Positions 14,840 to 60,935 of a stretch of 64,000 nucleotides of DNA are shown here, piece by piece (positions within the stretch are counted from its first letter, which is position 1; the number at the start of each line of letters is the position of its first letter). The stretch is from Leptobrachium leishanense (lineage: Eukaryota; Chordata; Amphibia; Anura; Megophryidae). The position numbers were made by a program, and so were the translations under genes. The stretch spans positions 99,855,204 through 99,919,203 of the forward strand of contig CM019069.1 in assembly GCA_009667805.1 (NCBI GenBank), written 5' to 3'. The notes under the pieces were generated by a model. The model was not told where the DNA came from. It did not search any database and worked only from the letters and a program-made list of their open reading frames with translations.

Positions 14840-15240
14840 ATATATATATATATATATATAGTAAAAATTTATTGGCAAAATTAAAAGAGTTCAAGTAGTT
14901 TAAAATTTTAATAAAAACAAGGGATATGCGTTTCGCTGACTACAATTTCAGCTTCATCAGTCCCAATGGAAGTCTCAATAAATAAGTTTGTATATCCGGT
15001 TTTTAAACTTATTCTCCAATTGGCTCTTAGTGGTTTTGGTTCCGGGTGTGTCCTTTCAGCTTAAATTTTCTGTCTCCGGAGTCTCAAGATGGCGTCCGCG
15101 AGTCTTCTGGTGTCTCAAGATGGCATCCGCGAGTCTTCCGGTGTGATGGCTTCTGGTATCGCGTCTTTTCTATTGGTCTCATTGGTATAGAATCAGCATT
15201 CTGTCTTCAGTCTTTCTATGCCTCAACCGGCAGCTTTCCT
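14840..15240 (-). mobile_element. Probable Penelope-like LTR fragment
   Basis: It contains a hammerhead-like motif on the minus strand (14921-14964), preceded on that strand by G+C-rich sequence with two copies of CAAGATGGC(G/A)TCCGCGAGTCTTC on the plus strand (15085-15140). No coding sequence is left. The assignment rests mainly on the ribozyme-like motif. Confidence 0.4.
14921..14964 (-). ncRNA. Hammerhead-ribozyme-like motif with consensus core
   Basis: On the minus strand: stem I GGGA (14964-14961) pairs with TCCC (14924-14921). The core CTGATGA (14960-14954) is the exact consensus. Stem II is GCTGA/TCAGC (14952-14948/14939-14935), and GAAA is at 14934-14931. Stem III is reduced to a single A-U closing pair around CGCA, which is weaker than the usual Penelope form. 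The conserved nucleotides are better than in the copy at 8580, but stem III is worse. Confidence 0.5.
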
Positions 15241-15339
15241 AGTGGTTGTGTTTTTCCTTGAATGGTCTCCAGATAGTCCTGATTTCAGGGAAAGGCTGAA
15301 ATGTCACGAAATCGAGCTGGACAGGACCACTAAGGTTAT

Positions 15340-17440
15340 GAAGGCGCTCATCAAGGATGGGAACATGCTGATCAGGGCTCTGAGAAGTGAGTACAAGGCT
15401 GACCTCCCCGCTCTTCACCGATTGCTTCGGCCCACCACTCCATTTGAAACACTTTGCCTTGCCAGGCGCCCGCTGAGCCATGGCATCTCGGTCATCTACA
15501 GTCTTTTGCAAACATCCCGATCCCCCCGTCCTTCGAACATACGTGGGAGAAGATGCTTGACACCACTATTTCTGAGGAGCAATAGCAAGATACGTATGAA
15601 CTCATTTGTAACAGATCTCTGTGCCCGGACAGGGTCACATCTGCCAAATGCCGCTTCCTCGCTGGACACCCAGTTTCTCCTCGTGACTCTCACACCTTTC
15701 TCTAGTACCTTAGCCACAGCTTAAGGCCCGGTGCATGTAGAGAGCCTGGCTAGCACCCCCTGATGTAAGCAGTAGCTGTAGACCTAGAGCCTTTCCTTGG
15801 CACAGCAGGCAGAAGATTCCTGGTACCCCAAATCATGAGCCGTGACTTCATGCTTGGTCAGAATAGAACGGTTTAATACACAGGCATAGAGATACACTCA
15901 ACCACCAACCTCATTTGCATACAATCAAGCAGATAACTGCACAAATCAGATAACTACACAGGACCTTCAAACAATGGAGAATGGGGAAAGGAGAAAGCAG
16001 GGTGAACAAAAGGAATTTCTTACAGAGAGAACTTACACAATAGAGCATGTACTAATACAGAGATCTACACTATACAGGTAATAACACACAGACATCAGAA
16101 ATCTTTAGCTAACTGGCAGATATATAAAAAAGTGAAAATCAAATATATTTAAAAGATCCACCAGTTCCCCAATAGTCTCTTTCACGGGCCATAGTCTTTG
16201 GACAGGAGGCTAGCGCACAGTCCCCTCCAAGTCGCACAGTGACAGCGTGTTCTGTCACATCACTCATCATGGCTCTCCTCAGGCCCGTTTGCAATCCACC
16301 TCGTACAAGATCCTCACGCTTTGGTATTGCAACCCTCGCTTCTGTTCAGGATTGGCCTCAGTCTCACGCTGAATTGCTGGAGATGTGACAACTCGTCGGG
16401 TTCTTACCTCCATGTTTGGTGGGACTGTATGATCATCTCCCCTTTCTGGCGTTTGGTGCGAGACACGGTTGCTTCGGTTCCGGATCTTGATTTGCCGTTT
16501 ACACCCGAGGCATTCCTTCTCACGTACACATGCTGCCCAGTGGGCCCTTTTAAGAGGTCAGTGGCAATGCCAATGCTGTTGACAGCGCGCCTACTTGTTG
16601 CCCGCTCCTGGAGATCAGCGCAATCCCCCACATACCGAGACTGTCTGGCAATAATGGAGGAGGTGCGGAACCAGGATAACCTGGTCGCTGGGATGGAGGG
16701 CTCCCTGGAGAAGCACTTGCATAAATGGTACCATTGGTGTGCATATCTGTCCTCACCAGCAACCGAACCAGACCTTCATTGCTGTCGCTGACCCCCACCT
16801 CCCATGTACCACCTATTGCCTTATATGGGGCTCCTGGATGCCCTGGCCTTATGATGATCGCCTCCGCCCACCATCCAGCCGCTGCAGTTACTACTTTCCT
16901 CGCTGAAATACGGATTAACCTTGACTTTGATGCCAATCACCCCTCTTTTCTTTTCTCTCCCTCTTTCTTTCTTTTTCCCACCACTTTCTCTTCTTCCCCT
17001 CCCTACCCCCACCTACTGCTCTTCCCCTGCTTTCTCTGCTGCTCTGACCCTGACTAGATGCATTCTCTCTTCCTGACCTCCATGTTTGCCGATCTCCCTT
17101 TGGGGGTCAGAGCTATTGCCCCTCTTAGATCACCACAATGTTGCTTGACATAATGCGCCTCCTCGAGCTTTGTCCTCTGGGGGTACCATTGATTTACCAG
17201 GCAGCTCAGCGGAAAGCATAAACATAAAGATGTTTTCTTACTACTTTTGCCTTGATGTACTATTTCACCATACTTTCAAGTGAATACCTACTTTTGGCAC
17301 ATACTGATGCATATTTCCTAATGTTGTGTATTTGCTATGTCTGCTCTGATCTACTTATTGTTACTTATTTTCTGTTTGCCATATTTGACTTAAATGAAAA
17401 AGAAAAATAATTTAAAAAGTTTTTTTTAAAAAAAAAAGTT
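15340..17440 (+). mobile_element. 5'-truncated L1 copy (ORF2 C-terminus and 3' UTR), interrupted
   Basis: Translated pieces match the ORF2 C-terminus of the full-length L1 at 32592-40286. Examples are [17 protein letters not shown] (about 15470) and, after an interruption, CWRCDNSSGSYLHVWWDC and LLTARLLVARSW (16390-16620). Several frameshifts. The 3' UTR ends in A-rich sequence near 17400-17440. Confidence 0.75.
15628..16282. mobile_element. Unclassified 655-bp insertion inside the L1 copy
   Basis: The L1 ORF2 reading is broken here, with GCCCG at both borders (15623-15627, 16283-16287), a candidate 5-bp target duplication as for LTR elements. The ends are not a clear TG..CA. No coding region seen. 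Confidence 0.35.
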
Positions 17441-17840
17441 GTCTGGGGTATAATAAAATAGGACTGCAAATCATATTTAAACATGCGCATAAAATACTCA
17501 AAATGAGCTCAACACACACAGGTGAAATTGCTCAGCCGTGTAGGGGTTAAAAAGGAAAAACCTTTTTGGGGATTAACCCTTTCGCTGCTGATCCATTTCA
17601 CGCCTCTGGCTGAGCTAATTTTTACCGGTTTCGCTCATCATGTTTAACCGCGTTTTGAAGCCTTATTTTAATATATGACCCAGACATATTTATATATCGT
17701 TCTTTCCGGCAGACTCGGAAGATTCATAATATATCTTTATTATATGTATACGTCATGTCCGGTCTGTTTATTATAACAAAAAATGCAATAAAATTCGAAT
17801 TTTCAATAATTTACAATGTGTAAAGTGTTTTTTTTTTTTT

Positions 17841-19703
17841 GTTGTTGTAATTCAAGGTTTTTATTTTGCAAGCAAGAGCAGGAACATAAAGCAATCAACA
17901 CAAGTGGTCTCGCAGGGCCAGAAAAACTCACATAAGTATTACATAGGACATAAGAGGTCCATTAACATAGACATATGTAGATAAAAGTGTCTCAGATAAT
18001 AAGGATGGGTATGGGAGAAGAAGAGAAAAAGAATAGGGAATAGGGGGTTATATACACAACGCTGCCAATAAGATGGTGACCCAAATAACAGTGAAAATAA
18101 ATAAATAAAATAAAAAAAAGGGGGGTGGGGAGTGTGAAGAATGGCAAAGGCCATCTCCGTGACGCTCCTGGCACGCTCCCGAAGGAGGCCATGGAGGGAC
18201 AATGTCACGGGGCCCGGGATCCTAAGGGCCAATCATGACACAAAGTCATGGTGGCGTGCCTCAGGCAACCCAGTAATGCCAAACACGGAAAAAAAAAAAA
18301 AAAAAAGGAAGGGGGGTGGAGGGGGGAATGGGTACACCATCTCCAGCAGAGCTCAAAATATCAAACTGGGTGGGGAGGGGGAACACAAAAATAAAAAATA
18401 AAAATTTCCTCAAAAAGGTCGCAGAAACAGTCAAAAAAGGCAAAATGAAAAAAGAAAGTCCTCAGCTACAACTGTAAATCCTCACGATAGAGACATAAAA
18501 AGAGGCGAAACAGCTCCCGGGGTAAGACATTCAGCAGGCGTCCCTGAACAGCAACTGCCACAATACAGGCAGGACCACGCTTCGCAGGCCAGGTCGGTCA
18601 GCAACAGCACACCGGGGGACGGTTAGCAAGGACCGCACAACATTCAAAAAAAAAAGGGGGGGCAGCGAATATCCAACGGGCCTGGTACCAGAGAAGGGGA
18701 GAATAAGGATGAAAATATAGTCCTCTTCAGCCCGTGTCCAACCACAGGATCGGGTGGGTACCTCCGCCAAAAACAAACATCATGTTCAGGACTCGATGGG
18801 ATAACCAGCTCCAAGAAGCTCCAGTCGCAGCAGAGGGATCTCCACGAGGCCGAGAGCCCAGTCGTGCCACTCCGGTGGGCAGCTCACCTCCCATCAGAGG
18901 AACCCCCTCCACGTACATCTCAATAGGACCAACACCGGCCTTCTCCTCAGCGAAATCAGCCTCATACCTCACGGTGATCAGCGTTTCCTCGCTGTCCAGA
19001 GGATACTCCGTGGCCAGGGACAGGGGAATCAGCCGGCGTTCATCATCCAGGCCTCCTGGGTTATCGCAGCCAACCGCTTCATTCGTTACCTCCATCTGAC
19101 TCTCAGCACTGCTGGTGAGTAAGGTCTCAGACCCGACGTCGTGGGAAGTGTCCACATCCCTGCAGCGCCGCAGCACAGCCATCATCTGGCGCGACGTTCC
19201 CCGAGTTAGTGGGCCCGAATCCCCGTCCCCCAGCAACTCCAAACAGGCCTCAAGGCCTGCTAGCGCAGCCATTTTCACTCCTTGGGGGGGGGGGCTACGA
19301 ACCGTCTCTGCATCTCCCCTCCGACACCCGGCTCCAGCAAACCGACCACTGCAGCGGCCGTGGGATGGGGGCCCTCCATCTTCCCAGCAGGCAGTAGGCA
19401 TCCACTCGGCGCGGGTCTGCACTCGGAGTAGAAGAATATCATTGGCAAGGATGGGAAACAGGCCCCAAGATGGCCGCTGTCAAAGCACCTCAGCCAAGGG
19501 CCTGAAGGCCAGACTCGTGTCTCAGCTCCAGAGGGGGGGCTACACAGGCTCTGGAGGGCTCACCCCTGGTGACCAACAGCTTAGGGACCTCAATAATCAG
19601 TGTAGAGCCGAGAGGGTCATCCGGAAAACTTCCCTCAAGGAGACCCCAGACGGAGCTCCAGCAATATGCGTCCTCTTCCCTTCACAGCCGGCCACGCCCC
19701 CTC
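17841..19703 (-). mobile_element. Non-autonomous L1-headed retroposon
   Basis: On the minus strand it starts with a G-rich head, GAGGGGGCGTGGCCGGC (19703 downwards), like the 5' end of the L1 at 40286. It ends in an A/CAA-rich tail at 17828-17860. It interrupts a T-run of the host MITE. A 231-codon minus-strand frame (19422-18727) has no domain I recognise and no L1 ORF1 or ORF2 motif. I read it as a full-length but non-autonomous L1 derivative; a similar element is at 28825. Confidence 0.5.
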
Positions 19704-19996
19704 TTTTTTCACATTTTAACGTGCGATCATTTGCGGTTATATTTTCTATGGGGTGCGCTTGTTAAAAAAATTAGAAATGGGGACTCGTTACATTTTTTTG
19801 GGGAAAATTTCACTATTTTTAACAAACGCACCGCATACAAAAATCGTTAGTGCAGCATCATTGTTCACATTATAATTGAAATGGGAACAATATGCATTAA
19901 CAAAAAAAAAACAAAACTTTTTTTTTAAAAATATTTTTCTCTTTTTCTTTCTTTAACCTCCCTGGCGGTCTAATTTTTTCAAAATTTCGTGTCTAA

Positions 19997-20422
19997 GGCT
20001 AGGGTCAAACAAAACTATTTTTACACGCGAACGTAAAAAAGTGCGTCCGAACGCATTGATGTATTTTTTCACTGAATATGCGAAAACGGTCATACGATGC
20101 GCATTTTCGTGCGTGATGTTTTACGAATCCAAACCAGGAAACTTTTTGCGTCTGGACGTTATGTTGGCCGGACACGAGCAGGGTCTGATGTCTCCAAATC
20201 ACACACACACACCGCTAGCGGGCGCAGCGCACTCTGTACATCCGTACTAGCGGTTCTGCGTTCCAGAAAAAATGCGTTCATTTTCCACTTGCGTTGCGCG
20301 GCCGGACTTTCGTGCGACCGTACTTCGTATATTGGCTGTCATTGCCCGTCATTTGCTGCTAGTGCGGCCGTGATTAAGTGCGCCAGAACGCACGTTAAAA
20401 GTGCGCTGGTCTGACCCCAGCC
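19997..20422. mobile_element. PIF/Harbinger-like MITE, copy 1
   Basis: Ends GGCTAGGGTCAAAC and GTCTGACCCCAGCC, flanked by TAA (19994-19996, 20423-20425). Rich in CGTNCG-type subrepeats. A 3-bp TWA target duplication is the PIF/Harbinger hallmark. Confidence 0.6.
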
Positions 20423-20425
20423 TAA

Positions 20426-20873
20426 GGCTGCTGTCAGACGAGCGTAGTGTTCACGTCCGTGATTGCGCCTAAAAGTACGTCCGTGATAGCATGAAAGAAA
20501 GTCCATTGGAGCCTGACACATGAAGTACGTCCGCACTGAACTGCGGACGCATGACGGACGCTGCAAACGGACGCAGGTTAGGCAAGAACATAATACTGCT
20601 AGAACGGACGTGCGGAGTGCGCCACGTTTGCAACCTCTGCATAGCTTTGTGTGTGAGTGATGGAGCATGGTCAGACGGACTGCATTTATACGTCCAGCAT
20701 TTTTGACGGACAGAATGTTTTTTCATTGTAATTTATTTTTCCCTCCTACATCCGTCAAAAATAACTTCAGTGAAAAAACGGACTGTGTGACCACTACTGC
20801 GTCATCCGTACTGACGATGTCCGTACTGCACGGACGTACAGTCCGTAGAAATCACGCTCGTCTGACCCTAGCC
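20426..20873. mobile_element. PIF/Harbinger-like MITE, copy 2, abutting copy 1
   Basis: Ends GGCTGCTGTCAGACGAGCG and CGCTCGTCTGACCCTAGCC. It shares the TAA at 20423-20425 with copy 1 and is followed by TTA. Many CGGACGTAC-type subrepeats. Confidence 0.6.
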
Positions 20874-22132
20874 TTAAAGCGTCTCAATTTTTTTTTAAAG
20901 GAAACGTATTTTTGTACATAGTTAGCCTGTAATAATTAGGAATCACACACTGAAATCCGTGCAATCAAGAGTCCTTACTGGTAAAATCCTTTATAAATAA
21001 ATAACTAACTAACTAAAAAATAGTAAATACACTGAGTTCGATAAAGTTTGAAACACGACAATAATTTATTATCCCAAAAATAATTATCCAAAATAATGCA
21101 AATAAATGATATTCAATAAAATACAACAAAAAGCACTGAAATCTGTCTGCAAACATGTATGGTCTATTTCTTATCCTGTAGTGCCACCTAGTGGCCGTTC
21201 ATAAACATTACACTGTATAATCCAAAGTGTAAACTGTAAAATTCTTTTTTTTCTAAGTGTTCTGCTGGTCCCGCCCCCTGCATTGTGTGACTCGCAGAGA
21301 GCCTTACCAGGAAGCAGCTCCCTGCGATCACACTGCGGGGGACAGCGAGGGAGCCAGGAGGAGGTGAGTATGTATCCAGCCCGAGTGTTGCTCGGGGTTA
21401 CCGTTCGCTGTAGCGAAATTTAACCCTGAGTCACACTCGTGAATACCGCCAGGGAGGTTAACTTGTATATGGTCAGGTTTGGTATCGTTGGAAAGGCCAT
21501 GCTCTGGCCGATCCAACAATACCAAACATTAACCACTAGCTTCCACGGATCGGGAGATAGGGGGGTTCATTGGAACCCCCTATCTCCACCATTGGTGACA
21601 ACTAGGGGTTAACTCCACGATGACGCTAGTCATCAGGGGGAGTTCCCGGAAGATTGGCCGACATCCAAGATGTCGGCCATCTCCGGGAGAGGATTACGAT
21701 TCGCCGCTTTTCAGCGCCAAATCGTGATCCGGCACCCAAGGGGTTAAAGCCAGGCACGGTTTGGAAGGGCAGGCCGTGCCCTTCCAAACCGTGCCTGCCT
21801 TTAACCGCTGGACCCCGGCGATCGGGAGGGAGGTCCAAAGGACCTCCCCCCTCCCTTTCAGGCACCTCCTCCGCACTCGCGGGGGGCGCCTGAAATAGAT
21901 GTCATCGTGCCGCGGCGATGACATCTATCTCCCCCCCGGGTCCCGGAGTGCCGGGCTGACATGCCAGCCCGCACCTAAGATGTCAGCCCGCACCGGTGGG
22001 GCAGCAATCAGCCGGAATCCCGGCTGATTGCTGCGTCCTGTGCTAGGACACGCTCCGCGCATCCATAGCACAGGAGGTGCACTTGGCAGGATGCGCTCAG
22101 CGCGACCTTAGCAGCCCAGTGGTTAAAAGGTC

Positions 22133-22379
22133 GAAAAAGTGTTGTTTTTTTTTTCATTTTTTCATAATTTATTTTAAATAATAAATAGGATGATGAAGAA
22201 AATAATGGTATCTGTAGAATGTCCATTTAATGGCGAAGAAAACTGTATATAACATGTGTGGGTTCCATAAATAAGCGAGAGGAAAATTAGACCTAAACAC
22301 AAACGGCACAGAAATGTAAAACCAGCAGTGGGTACTTTCGGACAGACAATGGTAATATCGCCTGGTCACTATGGGGTTA
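22133..22379. repeat. Dispersed repeat also present at 54838-55042
   Basis: It shares long matches with 54838-55042, for example AAACCAGCAGTGGGTA(C)TTTCGGACAGACAATGG-type sequence and CACTATGGGGTTAAA at the end. It follows directly on the TTAA MITE. Class unknown. Confidence 0.55.
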
Positions 22380-22524
22380 AAATATTGTCCTTTGATGGAT
22401 CAACAATATTGTCTATTTGATCATTTTCCGTGACTACTCTTTTTGTGATATTTGTGAAAAAAAGTAAGCTAAAGAGTATTGAAATCAATTTAGAAATGGC
22501 TTAAGCAGCAAAAATGGTATAAAT

Positions 22525-23107
22525 CTAAATAAAAGGGGATGGAACGCTGTCATTATAGACCTTGCAGATCTAATGGACAATATAACCGCATTATATGACG
22601 TGAACTGAAAATGATTAAAAAGGAGGTTCTCCAGCACCGGCTGGTGCTGGACTACCTTACTGCCAGCCAAGGGGGGATGTGTCTGATTTTGGGAACTGCC
22701 TGCTGTAATTTTGTTGGCAATGATACAAGAGCAGAAGATGCCATCATTTCCCATATACAGAAGGTGCAGGACCTCAAAAGTCAGTTCCGGGAGGCCCACA
22801 TAGAAACCGCTTGGAGCGGTTGGGACAGTCTGTTAGACTGGATCAACCCCCTCAATTGGTTTTTAAGGGGATTGGCGGTTGTTTTTCAGGTATATTTCAT
22901 AGTTTGCTATACATTATAGGTATATATATCTTTGTCTATCTGATGTGTCGTTGCCTACCGCCCTTGTGCAAGTCATGCTCGGCATTGTTTTGTACCAGGC
23001 CTACGGGCTATAATGTTTCACGCCAGGTATGTCCAGTTAAACCACATACTGAGGCCTACGAACTGGTTCCGAAATATATACAAGACGTACAGGGGGTTGC
23101 GGTGTGA
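22525..23107 (+). pseudogene. env: Endogenous retrovirus Env transmembrane subunit, 3' part
   Basis: A plus-strand frame encodes the C-terminal part of a gammaretrovirus-type Env TM. It has a heptad-like stretch, an LDYLTASQGGMC segment and a CX6CC motif (CLILGTACC), which link surface and TM subunits in this class. A Trp-rich pre-membrane part (WSGWDSLLDWINPLNWF), a hydrophobic membrane anchor and a Cys-rich cytoplasmic end follow. It is broken: a stop lies just upstream of the ATG at 22611, and a frameshift falls in the membrane region (frame change near 22880-22915). No surface subunit, gag or pol is seen. Old, non-functional relic. Confidence 0.75.
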
Positions 23108-23144
23108 GGTAAGCCATAATATGAATGCGAACAACAGGAGGGAC

Positions 23145-23923
23145 TGATAAGATGAAAAGGTAACGCTAACACGTTTCAAAATATGTTTCTGGATACATGT
23201 AGATAAATGTATCTGCCACTAAACAGTTGTTAAGCATAAAGCACGTCATTTAACATTATCGTACATGTACTCTGTATCTTCTCCTGCGCTGATTAACACT
23301 TTCAACTAATGATTTTGTTCTCACATCAGATTTTCCTCACAATTAGACAGACACAGCTATCACCACTTATATGTGTTACCCTTAACCACTATTATAGCTA
23401 AGGATTCTGAGAACAATGGACTGCAAGGCGGTCACATTATTTTCTCACTAGGACCACAAGGAGAATAAGGGGAATTTTCCTATTTGTACAGTCTAATTGG
23501 GTTTTCCGAGAACCTTTATCTCTATGTGCTGATGACATCGTTCAAGATCTTGTTGATCCTAGTGAAATAAAGTATGCGAAGAAGAGTCATTGCCAGGTTG
23601 CGAAATATGAAACATGCTTCTGTGTCAAGAGAAAGAGCATTATATGCCAAACATGTCAAACATCAGCATAAATAAGGTTATAGGGTGACAATTGATAGAA
23701 TGCAGGTTTTTGTGTATGTACGTCAATTGCTCGTCACATTTGGGCGCTTGCCCTAGATAGAACCCCATGTTATGTCAAATGTATAAAAAGCTTGTGCGAG
23801 ACTACGCCCGTTGTCATTTGGCTGTATTGAATGACGCAATGCATTGCTGCGAATAAACCATATATATTATCATTGAAACCTACTCCGACTTGTGAGTGTC
23901 TACTTCTGAAGTGTAACTTTACA
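23145..23923 (+). repeat. Probable 3' LTR of the env-bearing retrovirus
   Basis: It lies directly after env and a short purine-rich tract (AACAGGAGGGAC). It starts TG and ends CA (CTTTACA). The core promoter TATAAAA is at 23782 and the poly(A) signal AATAAA at 23852, about 70 bases apart as in R regions. The exact borders are inferred, since no second LTR is in the window. Confidence 0.55.
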
Positions 23924-24075
23924 TTTACCATTGTTGTTTCTAATGATGTTATTGACACTTTTTGCTATTAATCATAATATATATGTTATTTCAAATTTGT
24001 AACTAAAGTACATCTCATTGCTATGCAGACTTGTCAAAATGAAAGATTAGTGCACAGTAAGTATCACCAGCCTAC

Positions 24076-59388
<35,313 letters not shown>

Positions 59389-60548
59389 CTAAAAGGAAAG
59401 AAGATAATAAGTATATTTAAGGTTTCATCTATTCCAACACTGTTGCACTGCAAGGTTCCTCTACTACAAAAAAAATAAAATATATATAATTAATAACCAC
59501 CTCTTTACCATTTAAACTTGTGATAAAAATCTATAGAGGTTATGCACTAAAAACACTGAATGGTGAATTCACTAAGCTGTCACTTTGCCAAATACAGGCA
59601 AATTGAAACCGAAATACGGTGGCAAAATTTTCCCATAGAGAAGTAATGGTTTGTCTATGCACAGAACGCCGAACTTCACCGAAGTGTCGGCAAAATGACC
59701 TGCTTTTCAGTGATTCCGTTTGACAGGTTTAAACTAGCGACGTTAAGGTGAAACGATAGGAATAAATGATTAAAATACATAAAAGGTTATTTTTTCCTGT
59801 TTTTTCCCCCTGTGGCCGGAGAAGTTTAGCTTTCCTGTGTATTCAACTACTGCTGGCCATTTCAGCGGTGCTGCAATTAGCACCGCAGCTGTGGATGGCC
59901 TGGGTAATCCACCCCATGCTTGGAGAGAGGGACAAGCAGTGCCAGTGGAGGAAAAGGAAGAACTGGCTTGGCTATTCGTGCAAAGGACTATCCTGGAGAA
60001 CGTGAGTGACTGTCAAATCCTCAAGAGGTTTTGGCTGTCCCGTGTGGCCATCGTGGCTTCATCCCAGCACAAGAGTCAGGATCTGGAGCCTCTGACAGGG
60101 AGGATTCATTCTATTCTTGGGCTGGTGAAGTTGTTAGCAGTCTTGTACCATTTTGTAAAACACTCCTTTCCAGGCAGATGCTTGGAAGGAGCATGGCCGG
60201 ATTAAGAGTATCATGGGCTTGGTGCTGAGGATTTTGGTGGGCCTTCTTGAATAAAATGTGCAAAGCATTTTTTGTTAAAAAATGTAATATTTTAATTACC
60301 ATCAAAGTGCTTTCTCCTTCAGAGAGTCGGCTGGCCCAAGACATTGTGCTGCCTGGATTCAAGGATGGAATGCTGCTCCCTCCAGAAGAAAACCACAGCC
60401 ACCAAAACATTCCGACATATCACACAGCTCCACAGCAATAAAACTCACAGTACATAAATATAAATACTTTATTTAACGTTGTAGTAAAAGATAAACAATT
60501 AGGTCTAATGAAATTAATTGCTGTACCAATATTTTAAAAAACTCAAAA
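59389..60548. other. GTF3C1 intron with repeat scraps
   Basis: 60190-60245 matches 46310-46360 (GGATTAAGA.., GGGCYTGG.GCTGA). 60425-60450 has one CACAGCTCCACAGCAATAAAACTCAC unit of the 7060-7640 family. No coding region supported in 59760-60230. Confidence 0.45.
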
Positions 60549-60935
60549 ATGGTTCAGGAAGCAAGAAAAGATAGAACGTTTAAAATCAATGCCTTCTTCA
60601 ACTGCAATACAGCCGGTTTAGTGTACATGCTTATATGTGGATGCGGCAAGCAGTATGTCGGGAAGACTTTCCCTCCCTTTAAGCATAGAATCAGAGAACA
60701 TATAAGATCAGTCAATGGCCATGTCGATACACCAGTAGCCAGACATGTAAGACAACGTCAAGGAGGAGATACAAGTCAGATGAAATTCTGTGGAATTGAA
60801 TTGGTAAAACATCCTCAGAGGAAGGGAGATTATGATTTAATGTTAAGACGCAGAGAATGTTACTGGATATATACCTTGCATACAATGGCACCAGAGGGTC
60901 TGAATGATAGCTTCACTTTAATACCCTTCATTTGA
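60549..60935 (+). pseudogene. Penelope-like element GIY-YIG endonuclease fragment
   Basis: The 128-aa frame carries a GIY-YIG nuclease domain: GLVYMLICGCGKQYVGKT (GIY and YIG positions as LVY and YVG), the Arg of HRIREH and a Glu in RRRECYWIYTL. These are the C-terminal endonuclease motifs of Penelope-like retroelements, which nick target DNA for priming. The RT part that should precede it is missing, so it is 5'-truncated, although this piece has no stop. Confidence 0.85.

Larger units (their letters stand above)
19957..21457. mobile_element. Second TTAA MITE family, nested
   Basis: Inverted ends CCTCCCTGGCGG and CCGCCAGGGAGG are flanked by TTAA (19953-19956, 21458-21461). The interior holds two Harbinger-like MITEs (19997-20873) and A+T-rich sequence. 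No transposase. Confidence 0.75.
17577..22122. mobile_element. TTAA-flanked MITE copy 2, reverse of copy 1, with nested insertions
   Basis: Bordered by TTAA (17573-17576, 22123-22126). Its left part (17577-17827) and the piece 19704-19930 are the reverse complement of 12780-13270. Its right part (21462-22122) is the reverse complement of the G+C-rich half of copy 1. Three intruders separate the pieces: 17841-19703 (L1-headed retroposon) and 19957-21457 (a second TTAA MITE that contains Harbinger-like MITEs). Confidence 0.7.

Noticed and set aside
16550..17057. Overlapping frames of 110-128 codons around 16550-17057
   Set aside because: Shadows of the decayed L1 ORF2 and its pyrimidine-rich 3' UTR.
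18727..19422. 231-codon minus-strand frame as a protein gene
   Set aside because: Lies inside a retroposon, has no recognisable domain and no splice or conservation evidence; kept only as part of the mobile element.
22611..22919. Domesticated env (syncytin-like) gene
   Set aside because: A stop just upstream, a frameshift in the membrane segment and no surface subunit show a decayed relic.
60549..60935. Host GIY-YIG nuclease gene
   Set aside because: Motif spacing is that of Penelope-like elements, there is no upstream coding region, and a ribozyme-like LTR motif follows.
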